Counted from the first letter of the stretch, positions 16,066-23,787 are shown. The stretch is DNA of 50,334 nucleotides from Pseudomonas sp. UBA4194 (GCF_002379585.1 NZ_DFUE01000036.1:1-50334), one strand, 5' to 3'. Program-made: numbers and translations. The notes: generated by a model from the sequence alone, not told the origin.

Positions 16066-17439
16066 ATGGCTATCAGCGTATTCGACATGTTCAAGATCGG
16101 CATCGGCCCTTCCAGTTCCCATACCGTGGGGCCGATGCGGGCAGCGGCGTTGTTCGTCGACCAGTTGCATGCGCAAGGGCTGAGCGCGCTGGTCGAGCGT
16201 GTCGAAGCGCGCCTGTACGGCTCGCTGTCGGCCACCGGCATCGGCCACGGCAGTGACCGCGCCACGCTGATGGGCCTGATGGGCGAGTGGCCGGACAAGG
16301 TCGACCCTGCGGCTGTGGCCCCGCGGGTGGACGCTGTGATCGAGGCCGGGCGGTTGCGTCTGGGGGAACACGAGATCAATTTCGACTGGCAGCGTGACAT
16401 GCGCCTGATCGATGAAAGCCTGCCCTACCACCCCAATGGCATGACCCTGCTGGCCTACCTGAAGAACGGCCAGGTGCACGAGCAGACCTACTATTCAGTG
16501 GGTGGCGGGTTCGTGGTGGATGCCGAGCAGGCCGCGAGTGGCGTGCTCGACAGCGACACCACGGTACTGCCTTACGATTTCTTTTCCGCGGCGCAGTTGC
16601 TGCAGCTGTGCAAGCAGACGGGCATGAGCGTGTCCGAGCTGATGATGGAGAACGAGAAAGTCTGGCGCAGCGAAGCCGAGATTCGCGAGCGCGTGGCGGT
16701 CATCTGGCAGGCCATGCAGCGTTGCGTGGACAAGGGCATGAGCGAACAGGGCATCCTGCCGGGCGGGCTGAAGGTGCGCCGCCGCGCCTATCGCCTGCAT
16801 CAGAACCTGATGGAGGTGGGCAAGCCGAATGTCATCGGTTCTACCCTGAGCGCCATGGAGTGGGTGAATCTGTTCGCGTTGGCGGTGAACGAAGAAAACG
16901 CTGCGGGCGGGCGCATGGTCACGGCGCCCACCAACGGCGCAGCGGGGATCATCCCTGCGGTGCTGCATTACTACATGAAATTCAATCCGGATGCTTCGGC
17001 GGACGATGTGGTGAAGTTCTTTCTCGCCGCAGCTGCGGTCGGAATTCTGTGCAAGAAGAATGCATCGATTTCAGGCGCTGAAGTGGGTTGTCAGGGAGAG
17101 GTCGGTTCGGCGTGCGCCATGGCCGCGGCAGGTCTGGCCGAAGTGTTGGGGGCCAGCCCGGAGCAGGTAGAGAATGCTGCGGAGATCGGCCTGGAGCATA
17201 ACCTGGGATTGACCTGCGACCCGGTCGGCGGGCTGGTGCAGGTGCCGTGCATCGAGCGCAATGCGATTGCCGCGGTGAAGGCCATCAACGCCGCGCAGAT
17301 GGCGTTGCGGGGGGATGGGGAGCATTTCATTTCCTTGGACCACGCGATTCGGACCATGCGCGATACCGGGGCGGATATGCATGATAAGTACAAGGAGACC
17401 TCCCGTGGGGGGTTGGCCGTGAATCTGGTGGAGTGTTGA
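16066..17439 (+). CDS. sdaA: L-serine dehydratase, iron-sulfur type
   Basis: This 457-residue single-chain enzyme deaminates L-serine to pyruvate and ammonia with an oxygen-sensitive [4Fe-4S] cluster. The N-terminal beta domain carries SSSHTVGPM (16-24). Candidate cluster ligands are Cys342, Cys384 and Cys395, plus the C-terminal residue Cys457. This matches the tail-in-mouth arrangement known from the Legionella enzyme, where the last residue (Cys458) is a ligand. The start at 16066 (MAISVFDMFKIG) gives the family length; an upstream extension to 15961 overlaps the operator dyad and has no similarity. The ribosome-binding site is weak. Regulation by the divergent LysR protein is likely. Confidence 0.93.
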   Translation: MAISVFDMFKIGIGPSSSHTVGPMRAAALFVDQLHAQGLSALVERVEARLYGSLSATGIGHGSDRATLMGLMGEWPDKVDPAAVAPRVDAVIEAGRLRLGEHEINFDWQRDMRLIDESLPYHPNGMTLLAYLKNGQVHEQTYYSVGGGFVVDAEQAASGVLDSDTTVLPYDFFSAAQLLQLCKQTGMSVSELMMENEKVWRSEAEIRERVAVIWQAMQRCVDKGMSEQGILPGGLKVRRRAYRLHQNLMEVGKPNVIGSTLSAMEWVNLFALAVNEENAAGGRMVTAPTNGAAGIIPAVLHYYMKFNPDASADDVVKFFLAAAAVGILCKKNASISGAEVGCQGEVGSACAMAAAGLAEVLGASPEQVENAAEIGLEHNLGLTCDPVGGLVQVPCIERNAIAAVKAINAAQMALRGDGEHFISLDHAIRTMRDTGADMHDKYKETSRGGLAVNLVEC

Positions 17440-17542
17440 AGGTTTCGCGGTGCACCGGTTGGAGGCTTGGGTGAGGTGGGCTGCACTTTTGTGGGGTGGG
17501 TGAAGGGTTGGGGATTTGTGGTGGATGGTCCCCTCACCCCAG

Positions 17543-17671
17543 CCCTCTCCCTGAGGGAGAGGGGGCTAGAAGCAGATCGTGGGTAGCCGCGGCGCATCGT
17601 GCGGCCCTCTCTCCCTGAGGGAGAGGGGGCTAGAAGCAGATCGTGGGTAGCCGCCGCCGCATCGTGCGCGG
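17543..17671. repeat. Tandem 64-bp duplication with CCCTCTCCC/GGGAGAGGG hairpins
   Basis: Two copies with a period of 64 bp (CTCTCCCTGAGG at 17545 and 17609) each contain a perfect 9-bp stem with a TGA loop, followed by a shared tail (GGGCTAGAAGCAGATCGTGG). A related single hairpin lies at 35830-35850, so this is a dispersed extragenic repeat family. Confidence 0.75.
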
Positions 17672-17686
17672 CCACGCGGTGCTTAT

Positions 17687-17702
17687 TTGTCTTGTTGGTC
17701 AG
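17687..17702. promoter_or_regulatory. Weak RutR-like box upstream of the BMP gene
   Basis: TTGTCTTGTTGGTCAG matches 10 of 14 defined positions of the E. coli RutR consensus TTGACCAnnTGGTCAA; the right half matches 6 of 7. A match of this quality also occurs by chance elsewhere (354-369), so support is low. Confidence 0.2.
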
Positions 17703-17764
17703 CTTTTTGCATTGATCTGCCAGCCGATCATCACGGCCCACACGATCACAAGGAGCTTACCTGC

Positions 17765-18862
17765 ATGCTATCGAACACCCTCAAGCGTCGTCCGCTCAAA
17801 GCTGTTTTGTGTGCCGTGGCGGCGGCCATTGCGCTGGGTTCCAGCCTGGCTGCCAGCGCGGCCGACCCGCTGAAGGTCGGCTTCGTCTACATCGGCCCGA
17901 TCGGCGACCACGGCTGGACGTATCAGCATGAGCAGGGCCGCCAGGCGCTGATCAAGGAAATGGGCGACAAGATCACCACCAACTACGTGGAGAACGTGGC
18001 CGAGGGTGCCGATGCCGAGCGGGTGATCCGTAACATGGCCAAGGACAAGTACGACCTAATCTTCACCACCTCCTTCGGTTACATGAACCCGACCCTCAAG
18101 GTGGCCAAGCAATTCCCCAAAGTGACGTTCGAGCACGCCACCGGCTACAAGCAGGACAAGAACATGGGCACCTACCTGGCGCGCACCTATGAAGGGCGCT
18201 ACGTAGGGGGCTACCTGGCCGCGAAGATGACCAAGACCAAGAAGGTCGGTTACGTGGCCTCGTTCCCGATTCCCGAAGTGATCCGGGATATCAACGCCAT
18301 CCAGTTGGCTTTGAACAAGTACAACCCAGGCACCGAGATGAAAGTGGTGTGGGTGAACTCCTGGTTCGATCCGGGCAAGGAAGCGGACGCAGCCAATGCA
18401 CTGATCGACCAGGGTGTGGACGTGGTCTTCCAGCACACCGACAGCCCCGCTCCGATCCAGGCGGCCGAACGCCGGGGTGTCTACGCAGTGGGTTATGCCT
18501 CGGACATGGCGCACTTCGGACCCAAGGCCGTGTTGACGTCGATCGTCAACAACTGGGGACCGCATTACATTCAAGCCACCCAAAGCGTGATCGACGGCAC
18601 CTGGAAATCCCAGGATTACTGGGGTGGGCTGAAGGAAGGCACCGTGCAGCTGCCGATCAGCGACCTGGTGCCGGCTGATGTGAAGGCCGAGGCGCAGAAG
18701 CTCATCGCCGATATCGAAAGTGGGGCGCTGCATCCGTTCACCGGGCCGATCAAGGATCAGAACGGCGTGGAAAAACTCGCCTCCGGGGTGACCGCCAGCA
18801 ACGCCGAGTTGGCCTCGATGAACTATTACATCGAAGGCATGACAGCCAAGCTCCCCCAATAA
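17765..18862 (+). CDS. BMP-family nucleoside-binding periplasmic protein
   Basis: This is a 365-residue solute-binding protein of the basic membrane protein (PnrA/Med) family. A signal peptide covers about residues 1-31 with likely cleavage after LAASAA; there is no lipobox cysteine, so it should be free in the periplasm. The mature N-terminus (DPLKVGFVYIGPIGDHGWTY) is typical of purine-nucleoside binders. The start at 17765 has AGGAG 9 bases upstream; the frame open from 17687 has no good site. It is the obvious partner of the ATPase and permeases at 7699-11272, yet it is 6.5 kb away and in a separate transcription unit. Confidence 0.9.
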   Translation: MLSNTLKRRPLKAVLCAVAAAIALGSSLAASAADPLKVGFVYIGPIGDHGWTYQHEQGRQALIKEMGDKITTNYVENVAEGADAERVIRNMAKDKYDLIFTTSFGYMNPTLKVAKQFPKVTFEHATGYKQDKNMGTYLARTYEGRYVGGYLAAKMTKTKKVGYVASFPIPEVIRDINAIQLALNKYNPGTEMKVVWVNSWFDPGKEADAANALIDQGVDVVFQHTDSPAPIQAAERRGVYAVGYASDMAHFGPKAVLTSIVNNWGPHYIQATQSVIDGTWKSQDYWGGLKEGTVQLPISDLVPADVKAEAQKLIADIESGALHPFTGPIKDQNGVEKLASGVTASNAELASMNYYIEGMTAKLPQ

Positions 18863-18890
18863 CGTAGCAGCGGCGCACGCCGCGTCAACG
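18861..18890. repeat. REP element right after the BMP gene
   Basis: GTAGCAGCGGCGCACGCCGC followed by GTC starts at 18864, directly after the TAA stop codon at 18860-18862. It belongs to the family of the 14846 array. REPs in this position often stabilise the upstream mRNA or end transcription. Confidence 0.7.
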
Positions 18891-18944
18891 CGCGCCGCGG
18901 TACTCCCGGGAAGGCAGACCGCGTGCTCCATACAGAGGTGTTCG

Positions 18945-19913
18945 TTGGACACATTACCCATCATCGATATCACCGCGCTGTACCGCGATGACCCTGTGGC
19001 GCGGCAGGACGTTGCCGATGCCATCGACCAGGCGTGTCGGCAGTGGGGTTTCTTCTATATCAAGGGCCACCCCATCAGCCCCGAACGGATCGCCCAGGTG
19101 CAGGCCATGGCCAAGGCATTCTTCGCGCTCGAGCCGGATGAAAAACTCAAGATCGACATCACCCAGACTCGCCATCATCGCGGCTATGGGGCCATTGCCA
19201 CCGAGCAGTTGGACCCGGCGCTGCCCAGCGACCTGAAAGAAACCTTCGACATGGGCCTGCACTTGCCGGCCGATCATCCCGACGTACTGGCAGGCAAGCC
19301 GCTGCGCGGGCCCAATCGGCATCCCGACCTGCCCGGTTGGGAAGCGCTGATGCAGCAGCACTATCTGGACATGCAGAGCCTGGCCCAGACCTTGCTGCGG
19401 GCCATGACCGTTCACCTGGGCATTGCAACGGACTTTTTCGACCTTCGGTTCCAGGACCCGGTCAGCGTGCTGCGCATGATCCACTACCCGCCGCGGCAGA
19501 CCGCCAGCTGCGCCGAGCAGCAAGGCGCTGGCGCCCACACCGACTATGGCTGCGTGACGCTGTTGTACCAGGACAGTGCCGGCGGCCTGCAAGTGCGCAA
19601 TGTGCAGGGCCAATGGATCGATGCGCCGCCCATCGATGGCACTTTCGTGGTCAATCTGGGCGACATGATGGCGCGCTGGAGCAATGATCGCTACCTCTCC
19701 ACGCCACACCGGGTGGTCAGCCCGCTGGGCGTGGATCGCTATTCGATGCCGTTCTTCGCCGAGCCCCATCCCGACACGGTGATCGAATGCCTGCCAGGCT
19801 GTCACAGTGACGAGCACCTGGCCAAATACCCGAGCACGACCTGCGCTCAATTCCTGCTGTCGCGGTTTGCCGATACCTATGCCTATCGACGGGAACCCGA
19901 AGCAGTGAACTGA
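18945..19913 (+). CDS. Isopenicillin-N-synthase-like Fe(II)-dependent oxygenase
   Basis: This 322-residue enzyme of the IPNS/2-oxoglutarate oxygenase family has a double-stranded beta-helix core. The metal triad is clear: His198 and Asp200 in AHTDYG, and His255 in TPHRV. Arg265 and Ser267 (RYSMPFF) form the RxS motif that holds the 2-oxoglutarate carboxylate. The N-terminal LPIIDIT strand is typical and argues for the TTG start at 18945 (AGAGG is 6-10 bases upstream); no in-frame ATG occurs before it. The substrate is unknown. Its position between a nucleoside-binding protein and an adenine deaminase suggests a modified purine or nucleoside, but ethylene-forming and other IPNS-like reactions cannot be excluded. 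Confidence 0.88.
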   Translation: MDTLPIIDITALYRDDPVARQDVADAIDQACRQWGFFYIKGHPISPERIAQVQAMAKAFFALEPDEKLKIDITQTRHHRGYGAIATEQLDPALPSDLKETFDMGLHLPADHPDVLAGKPLRGPNRHPDLPGWEALMQQHYLDMQSLAQTLLRAMTVHLGIATDFFDLRFQDPVSVLRMIHYPPRQTASCAEQQGAGAHTDYGCVTLLYQDSAGGLQVRNVQGQWIDAPPIDGTFVVNLGDMMARWSNDRYLSTPHRVVSPLGVDRYSMPFFAEPHPDTVIECLPGCHSDEHLAKYPSTTCAQFLLSRFADTYAYRREPEAVN

Positions 19914-19926
19914 ACCAGCTGGTCAG
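19911..19926. promoter_or_regulatory. RutR-like box between the oxygenase and adenine deaminase genes
   Basis: TGAACCAGCTGGTCAG contains a perfect 10-bp palindrome, ACCAGCTGGT, and matches 11 of 14 defined positions of TTGACCAnnTGGTCAA. It overlaps the oxygenase stop codon and lies 69 bp before the deaminase start, upstream of a TAGAAT -10-like element (19956-19961). A RutR-like protein is encoded in this window. Confidence 0.35.
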
Positions 19927-19994
19927 GTTTCACCGCCTGGCCCACCGAACATCTGTAGAATGTCGCGCTTGATTGCACCTGATGAGAGAACACC

Positions 19995-20948
19995 ATGTAC
20001 GACTGGCTCAATGCCTTGCCCAAGGCTGAACTGCACATGCACCTGGAGGGTTCGCTGGAGCCCGAGTTGCTGTTCGCCCTGGCCGAGCGCAACAAGATCG
20101 CGCTGCCCTGGAACGATGTAGAGGCGCTGCGCGGGGCCTATGCGTTCAACAACCTGCAGGAGTTTCTGGACCTGTACTACCGGGGCGCCGACGTGCTGCG
20201 CACCGAGCAGGACTTCTACGACCTGACCTGGGCCTACCTGCTGCGCTGCCAAGCCCAGAACGTGGTTCATACCGAGCCGTTCTTCGACCCGCAGACCCAC
20301 ACCGACCGAGGCGTTGCCTTCGAAGTGGTGCTCAACGGTATTACCGCAGCGTTGAAAGATGGCCGCTCGCAACTGGGCGTGGACAGCGGGCTGATCCTCA
20401 GCTTCCTGCGCCACCTGAGCGAGGATGAGGCGCAAAAGACCCTGGACCAGGCACTGCCATTTCGCGATGCCTTCGTCGCCGTGGGCCTGGACAGCTCCGA
20501 AGTCGGCCATCCGCCGAGCAAGTTCAAGCGCGTTTTCGACCGTGCCCGCGACGAAGGCTTCCTGACCGTGGCCCACGCCGGTGAAGAAGGCCCGCCCGAG
20601 TACATCTGGGAAGCCCTGGACCTGCTCAAGATCCAGCGTATCGACCATGGCGTGCGCGCCATCGAAGACGAGCGGCTGATGCAGCGCATCATCGATGAGC
20701 AGATTCCGCTGACCGTGTGCCCGCTCTCCAACACCAAGCTGTGCGTGTTCGACGACATGAGCCAGCACAACATCCTGGACATGCTCGAACGCGGCGTGAA
20801 GGTCACGGTGAACTCGGACGACCCGGCCTATTTCGGCGGTTACGTCACCGAGAACTTCCATGCCCTGTACACCCATCTGGGCATGACCGAGGACCAGGCC
20901 AAGCGTTTGGCACAAAACAGCCTGGACGCTCGCCTGAGCAAACCTTGA
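19995..20948 (+). CDS. Adenine deaminase (adenosine-deaminase family)
   Basis: This 317-residue zinc hydrolase converts adenine to hypoxanthine and ammonia. Zinc and catalytic residues are His14 and His16 (ELHMHLEG), His194 and Glu197 (HAGEEG), His218 (DHG) and Asp275/Asp276 (NSDDPAYF). The motif HLEGSLEP, with Glu18 where true adenosine deaminases have Asp (HLDG), marks the adenine-specific subgroup of yeast Aah1 and P. aeruginosa PA0148. Many databases still call it adenosine deaminase (add). It follows the oxygenase gene by 81 bp with its own candidate promoter. It feeds adenine into the xanthine route. Confidence 0.92.
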   Translation: MYDWLNALPKAELHMHLEGSLEPELLFALAERNKIALPWNDVEALRGAYAFNNLQEFLDLYYRGADVLRTEQDFYDLTWAYLLRCQAQNVVHTEPFFDPQTHTDRGVAFEVVLNGITAALKDGRSQLGVDSGLILSFLRHLSEDEAQKTLDQALPFRDAFVAVGLDSSEVGHPPSKFKRVFDRARDEGFLTVAHAGEEGPPEYIWEALDLLKIQRIDHGVRAIEDERLMQRIIDEQIPLTVCPLSNTKLCVFDDMSQHNILDMLERGVKVTVNSDDPAYFGGYVTENFHALYTHLGMTEDQAKRLAQNSLDARLSKP

Positions 20949-20967
20949 ACGGCTGAGCAACTTTGCC

Positions 20968-21672
20968 TCATGGGGTTTGCAGCCCCATGCGGGCGATCTC
21001 CCTGGCGCCCAGCCGGGTCACCTGCAGTTGCCGATTGTCTTCATTGAGCTTGACCCAACCGGACTGCAGGAACAGCTTCATCAGGCTGGCGCCCAGCGCG
21101 CCACCCAGATGGGGGCGTTCGGTGCTCCAGTCGCAGCACGTTTGCATCGCCAGACGCTCGCGATTGACCAACGCCTGGGTATAGATCCCCCAATTGGCCA
21201 ACTGGCTGCTTCCTTCGGTAGTGATTTCGAGGCGCTGCTCGTAATGCTCAAGCCAGCGACTTTCGACCATGCGCTGAAACAGATCGGCGGCCAGCACGCC
21301 GCCCAGATGATCCTGGCATAAGCGCGCCTGATGCAGGGCCGTCACCGGACTCAAGGTGTGCACGCCGTCGTCGAGCGCCAGCCGGGACGGTGCCTTGACG
21401 TATGACACGCAGGCCAGCGCCTCGACCGCGGCACCGACCTCGGGTTTGGCCAGCCTGAAGAAGCGTTTGCGCCCGCGCGCTTCCAGGGTCAGCAAGCCCC
21501 CGGCAGACAGGCGCGCCAGGTGTGCGCCCGCCGAAGACATCGATACGCCCGCCAGCGAAGCCAGTTCGTCGGCGCCCCGCGCCGTACCGTCGATAAGCGC
21601 CCAGAGCATTGCGCTGCGTTTGGGGTCGGCCAGCAAAGTGGCAATCTGGCTGATGCAAGGTACCGGTTCCAT
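20968..21672 (-). CDS. ArsR-family winged-helix regulator with C-terminal domain
   Basis: This is a 234-residue protein. The ArsR-type winged helix spans about residues 5-85 (ISQIATLLADPKRSAMLWAL, then SAGAHLARLSAGGLL). The C-terminal half of about 140 residues contains several cysteines (ACVSY, CQDHL, QTCCDWS) that might bind metal or sense redox state; this is speculative. Classic ArsR proteins are about 100-120 residues, so this is a long type. The ATG at 21672 has AGGGAG upstream; the open frame reaches 21870 but that part has no similarity. It is convergent with the adenine deaminase gene, 19 bp apart. The target genes are unknown. Confidence 0.85.
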   Translation of the reverse strand: MEPVPCISQIATLLADPKRSAMLWALIDGTARGADELASLAGVSMSSAGAHLARLSAGGLLTLEARGRKRFFRLAKPEVGAAVEALACVSYVKAPSRLALDDGVHTLSPVTALHQARLCQDHLGGVLAADLFQRMVESRWLEHYEQRLEITTEGSSQLANWGIYTQALVNRERLAMQTCCDWSTERPHLGGALGASLMKLFLQSGWVKLNEDNRQLQVTRLGAREIARMGLQTP

Positions 21673-22084
21673 GTATTCACTCCCTGTGGTAACGATCGTC
21701 GTTCTGGCAATAGATGCCGGCAGAATATATGCACCTAGGGGTTGTACGGAATTGGACGAATCGCGCCGCCACTCGGCAAAGTGCACGGGATGCATCGATA
21801 CTTGTGTGAGCCGGGACCTACAATTTCGGCAACACACCTTGCAGCAATTGCTCCAAGGCCCGAATTTCATCGGGCGCTGTGCGCAAACCGCCTCGAAATG
21901 AGTTGAAGCCCTGTAGTTAAGCCCACATGGACTAGAGAGATTTCATGCAGAACCAGTCCCTTGCTGCCTACAGGAATATTGCACGCCCCTGCCCAAACCG
22001 TTAGTCAGGCACTCGCTCGCCGGCCTCTGCTCGCAGGAATAAGCGCTACACTGGAGCCTCCAATCGAGCCACAGGACATCAGTC
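21673..22084. other. Gene-free region between the ArsR regulator and a small ORF
   Basis: The region upstream of the ArsR gene has an AT-rich patch (around 21721-21732) that may hold its promoter. On the minus strand, 21818-21916 is an open frame of 32 codons without a start, ending in a stop. It reads like the C-terminal tail of a protein (FRGGLRTAPDEIRALEQLL, then GVLPKL) and may be a gene remnant. Nothing else is recognised. Confidence 0.4.
21818..21919 (-). pseudogene. Possible C-terminal gene remnant
   Basis: A 32-codon open frame bounded upstream by TAA (21917-21919) and ending at TAG (21818-21820) lacks any start codon. Its helix-like, leucine-rich sequence looks like a regulator's C-terminus. 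It is short, and chance cannot be excluded. Confidence 0.2.
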
Positions 22085-22261
22085 ATGAAAGTTCTGGTCA
22101 CTGAGTTGGCGTTACCCAAGGGCGTCCGCTGGCAGGTCCGCATGGACCAGCACGTGGTGTCATTTCGTAGTGAGGCCGAGGCGCAGGCCTTCGTTGCCAC
22201 ATTGCAGGCACGCTTGAGCGCGCCTCATCGGTTGCCCACCCCCGGCCAGGCGGCCGGTTGA
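22085..22261 (+). CDS. Small conserved-looking hypothetical protein
   Basis: This is a 58-residue protein beginning MKVLVTELALPKGVRWQVRM, with AGGA 9-12 bases before the ATG. It reads like a small beta-hairpin fold (WQVRMDQHVVSFRSEAEAQA) followed by a short helix, similar in style to small DUF2188-like proteins. I cannot assign a function. It ends 11 bp from the stop of the convergent Bcr/CflA exporter gene. The coding look (GC-rich third positions, good ribosome-binding site) supports a real gene. Confidence 0.6.
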   Translation: MKVLVTELALPKGVRWQVRMDQHVVSFRSEAEAQAFVATLQARLSAPHRLPTPGQAAG

Positions 22262-22271
22262 GGGTGTGCGC

Positions 22272-23453
22272 TCAGATGCCGCGGGCCTGCTGCCAGCGGC
22301 GGGTGAGCAGCGAGGCGACCACTGCCAGCACCCCGCAACCGCCGATCACCCAGGCCATCGGCAGGGCGCTGCCATCGTGAAGCACGCCGACCAGCGAAGC
22401 GGCGCCCGCTGCCAGGCTGAATTGCAGGCAGCCCAGCAGCGCCGAGGCACTCCCGGCACGGGCGCCCTGACCGTTCATGGCGCAGGCCGAGGCATTGGGG
22501 ATGATGCAGCCCAGGCTGGCGATGCAGACGAATAAAGGGATGAGCAGCGGCCACAAGGTCGCGGTGTGCATGGCGGCCAGTGCCAGCAGTACCACCCCGG
22601 CGCCCAGGTACACCCAGACCATTCGCGACAACAGCAACGCCGGCCCTGTGCGCGCCAGCAGTCGCGCGTTGACCTGAGCCATCAGGATGAAGCCTGCGGC
22701 ATTGCTGCCAAACAGCCACCCATAGTGCTCGGCGGGAACGCCGTAGAGCTTGATGAACACGAACGGCGAACCGGCGATGTAGGCAAACATGCCGGCCATG
22801 GCGATGCCGCCGGTAATTGCATGGCCAATGAACACGCGATCGAGCAACAGGCGTGCATAGGCGCCCAGTGCGCCGCTCAGCGGTTGCCGTGGTCGATCGG
22901 CCGGCATGCTTTCCGGCAGACCCAGGGCGACTGCCGCCAGGCAGGCTGCACTGAAGAAGGTCAGCAGGATGAAGATCCACTGCCAGCCCCAGGTGTTGAC
23001 CAGCAAACCGCCGAGCATGGGCGCCAGAATCGGCGCCAGGCCCATGACCAGCATCAGTTGGGAAAAGACTTTCGCCGAGCCGACCGCATCGCACTTGTCG
23101 CTGACGATGGCCCGTGCCAGCACCATGCCGGCACAGCCGCCCAGCGCCTGTACGAAGCGCGCGACGATCAGCCAGTCCAGGGTCGGTGCGAACGCACACA
23201 GCAGTGATGACAGCGTGAACAGGGTGACGCCTACCAGCAACGGCACGCGCCGACCGAATCGGTCGGCCACCGGGCCGTACACCAGTTGGCCGATGGACAA
23301 GCCCAGGAAATAGGCAGCCAGGGTGGCCTGGATGTGCTTCTCGTCGGTGCCGAAAGCCAGCGCCATGGCCGGAAAGCCTGGCAGGTAAAAGTCGATCGCC
23401 AGCGGGCCGAAAGCGCTGAGGGCTCCCAGAATGAGAATGGTCTTGAGATTCAT
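22272..23453 (-). CDS. Bcr/CflA-family multidrug exporter
   Basis: This is a 393-residue inner-membrane drug:H+ antiporter of the major facilitator superfamily with 12 predicted membrane segments. The DHA1 features are present: the N-terminal SAFGPLAIDFYLPGFPAMA, the loop 2-3 motif GPVADRFGRRVPLLVG and the TM4 motif LARAIVSDK. E. coli Bcr exports bicyclomycin and dipeptides; the substrate here is unknown. The ATG at 23453 (MNLKTIL) was chosen over a TTG at 23483 because it fits the family N-terminus. Confidence 0.9.
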   Translation of the reverse strand: MNLKTILILGALSAFGPLAIDFYLPGFPAMALAFGTDEKHIQATLAAYFLGLSIGQLVYGPVADRFGRRVPLLVGVTLFTLSSLLCAFAPTLDWLIVARFVQALGGCAGMVLARAIVSDKCDAVGSAKVFSQLMLVMGLAPILAPMLGGLLVNTWGWQWIFILLTFFSAACLAAVALGLPESMPADRPRQPLSGALGAYARLLLDRVFIGHAITGGIAMAGMFAYIAGSPFVFIKLYGVPAEHYGWLFGSNAAGFILMAQVNARLLARTGPALLLSRMVWVYLGAGVVLLALAAMHTATLWPLLIPLFVCIASLGCIIPNASACAMNGQGARAGSASALLGCLQFSLAAGAASLVGVLHDGSALPMAWVIGGCGVLAVVASLLTRRWQQARGI

Positions 23454-23531
23454 CGGGTATCCAGTACGACTGCAGACAGACAAGCCGCCTAGTCTAACCT
23501 CGATACCCGGCGGCCTGCATGAACCTTGCCG

Positions 23532-23726
23532 CTACTCGCCGACCTCGTAGCCCTCTTCGGTGATCAGCTGCGCCACCTGTGGGCGCGGCAACTGGCTCTG
23601 CACTTTCACCTCGCCAGCGGCCAGGTCCACCTCTACGGTGGCGGCCGGGTCCTCGGCGACTACCGCCTGGGTCACGGCGCGCACGCAATGACCGCAAGTC
23701 ATGCCTTTGACGTTGAACACTTGCAT
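23532..23726 (-). CDS. copZ: Copper chaperone CopZ (heavy-metal-associated domain)
   Basis: This 64-residue single HMA domain has the metal-binding motif MTCGHC (Cys11, Cys14). Such proteins carry Cu(I) in the cytoplasm to a CopA ATPase or to a CueR-type sensor. Its promoter has a textbook CueR architecture 31-61 bp upstream, and cueR is encoded 600 bp away. The usual partner gene copA is not in this window. Confidence 0.9.
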   Translation of the reverse strand: MQVFNVKGMTCGHCVRAVTQAVVAEDPAATVEVDLAAGEVKVQSQLPRPQVAQLITEEGYEVGE

Positions 23727-23756
23727 GGGAATTCCTCGCTGAGTGGGATTGAGGCC

Positions 23757-23787
23757 AGTTTCAACCTTCCCGTCGGGTCAAGGTCAA
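23757..23787 (-). promoter_or_regulatory. CueR-dependent promoter of copZ
   Basis: On the minus strand the -35 is TTGACC (23782-23787) and the -10 is GAAACT (23757-23762), with a 19-bp spacer. The 21-bp dyad ACCTT-N11-AAGGT (23764-23784) lies inside it. The overlong spacer and dyad are hallmarks of MerR-family activation and closely match the E. coli copA promoter. Confidence 0.85.

Larger units (their letters stand above)
17440..17764. other. Gene-free gap between sdaA and the BMP gene
   Basis: It holds a duplicated palindromic unit (17543-17671), which may terminate sdaA transcription, then about 90 bp that should include the promoter of the binding-protein gene. No gene is supported. Confidence 0.6.

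Noticed and set aside
20969..20989. Terminator hairpin CATGGGG/CCCCATG between the adenine deaminase and ArsR genes
   Set aside because: It overlaps the last ArsR codons and has no T-run on either strand.
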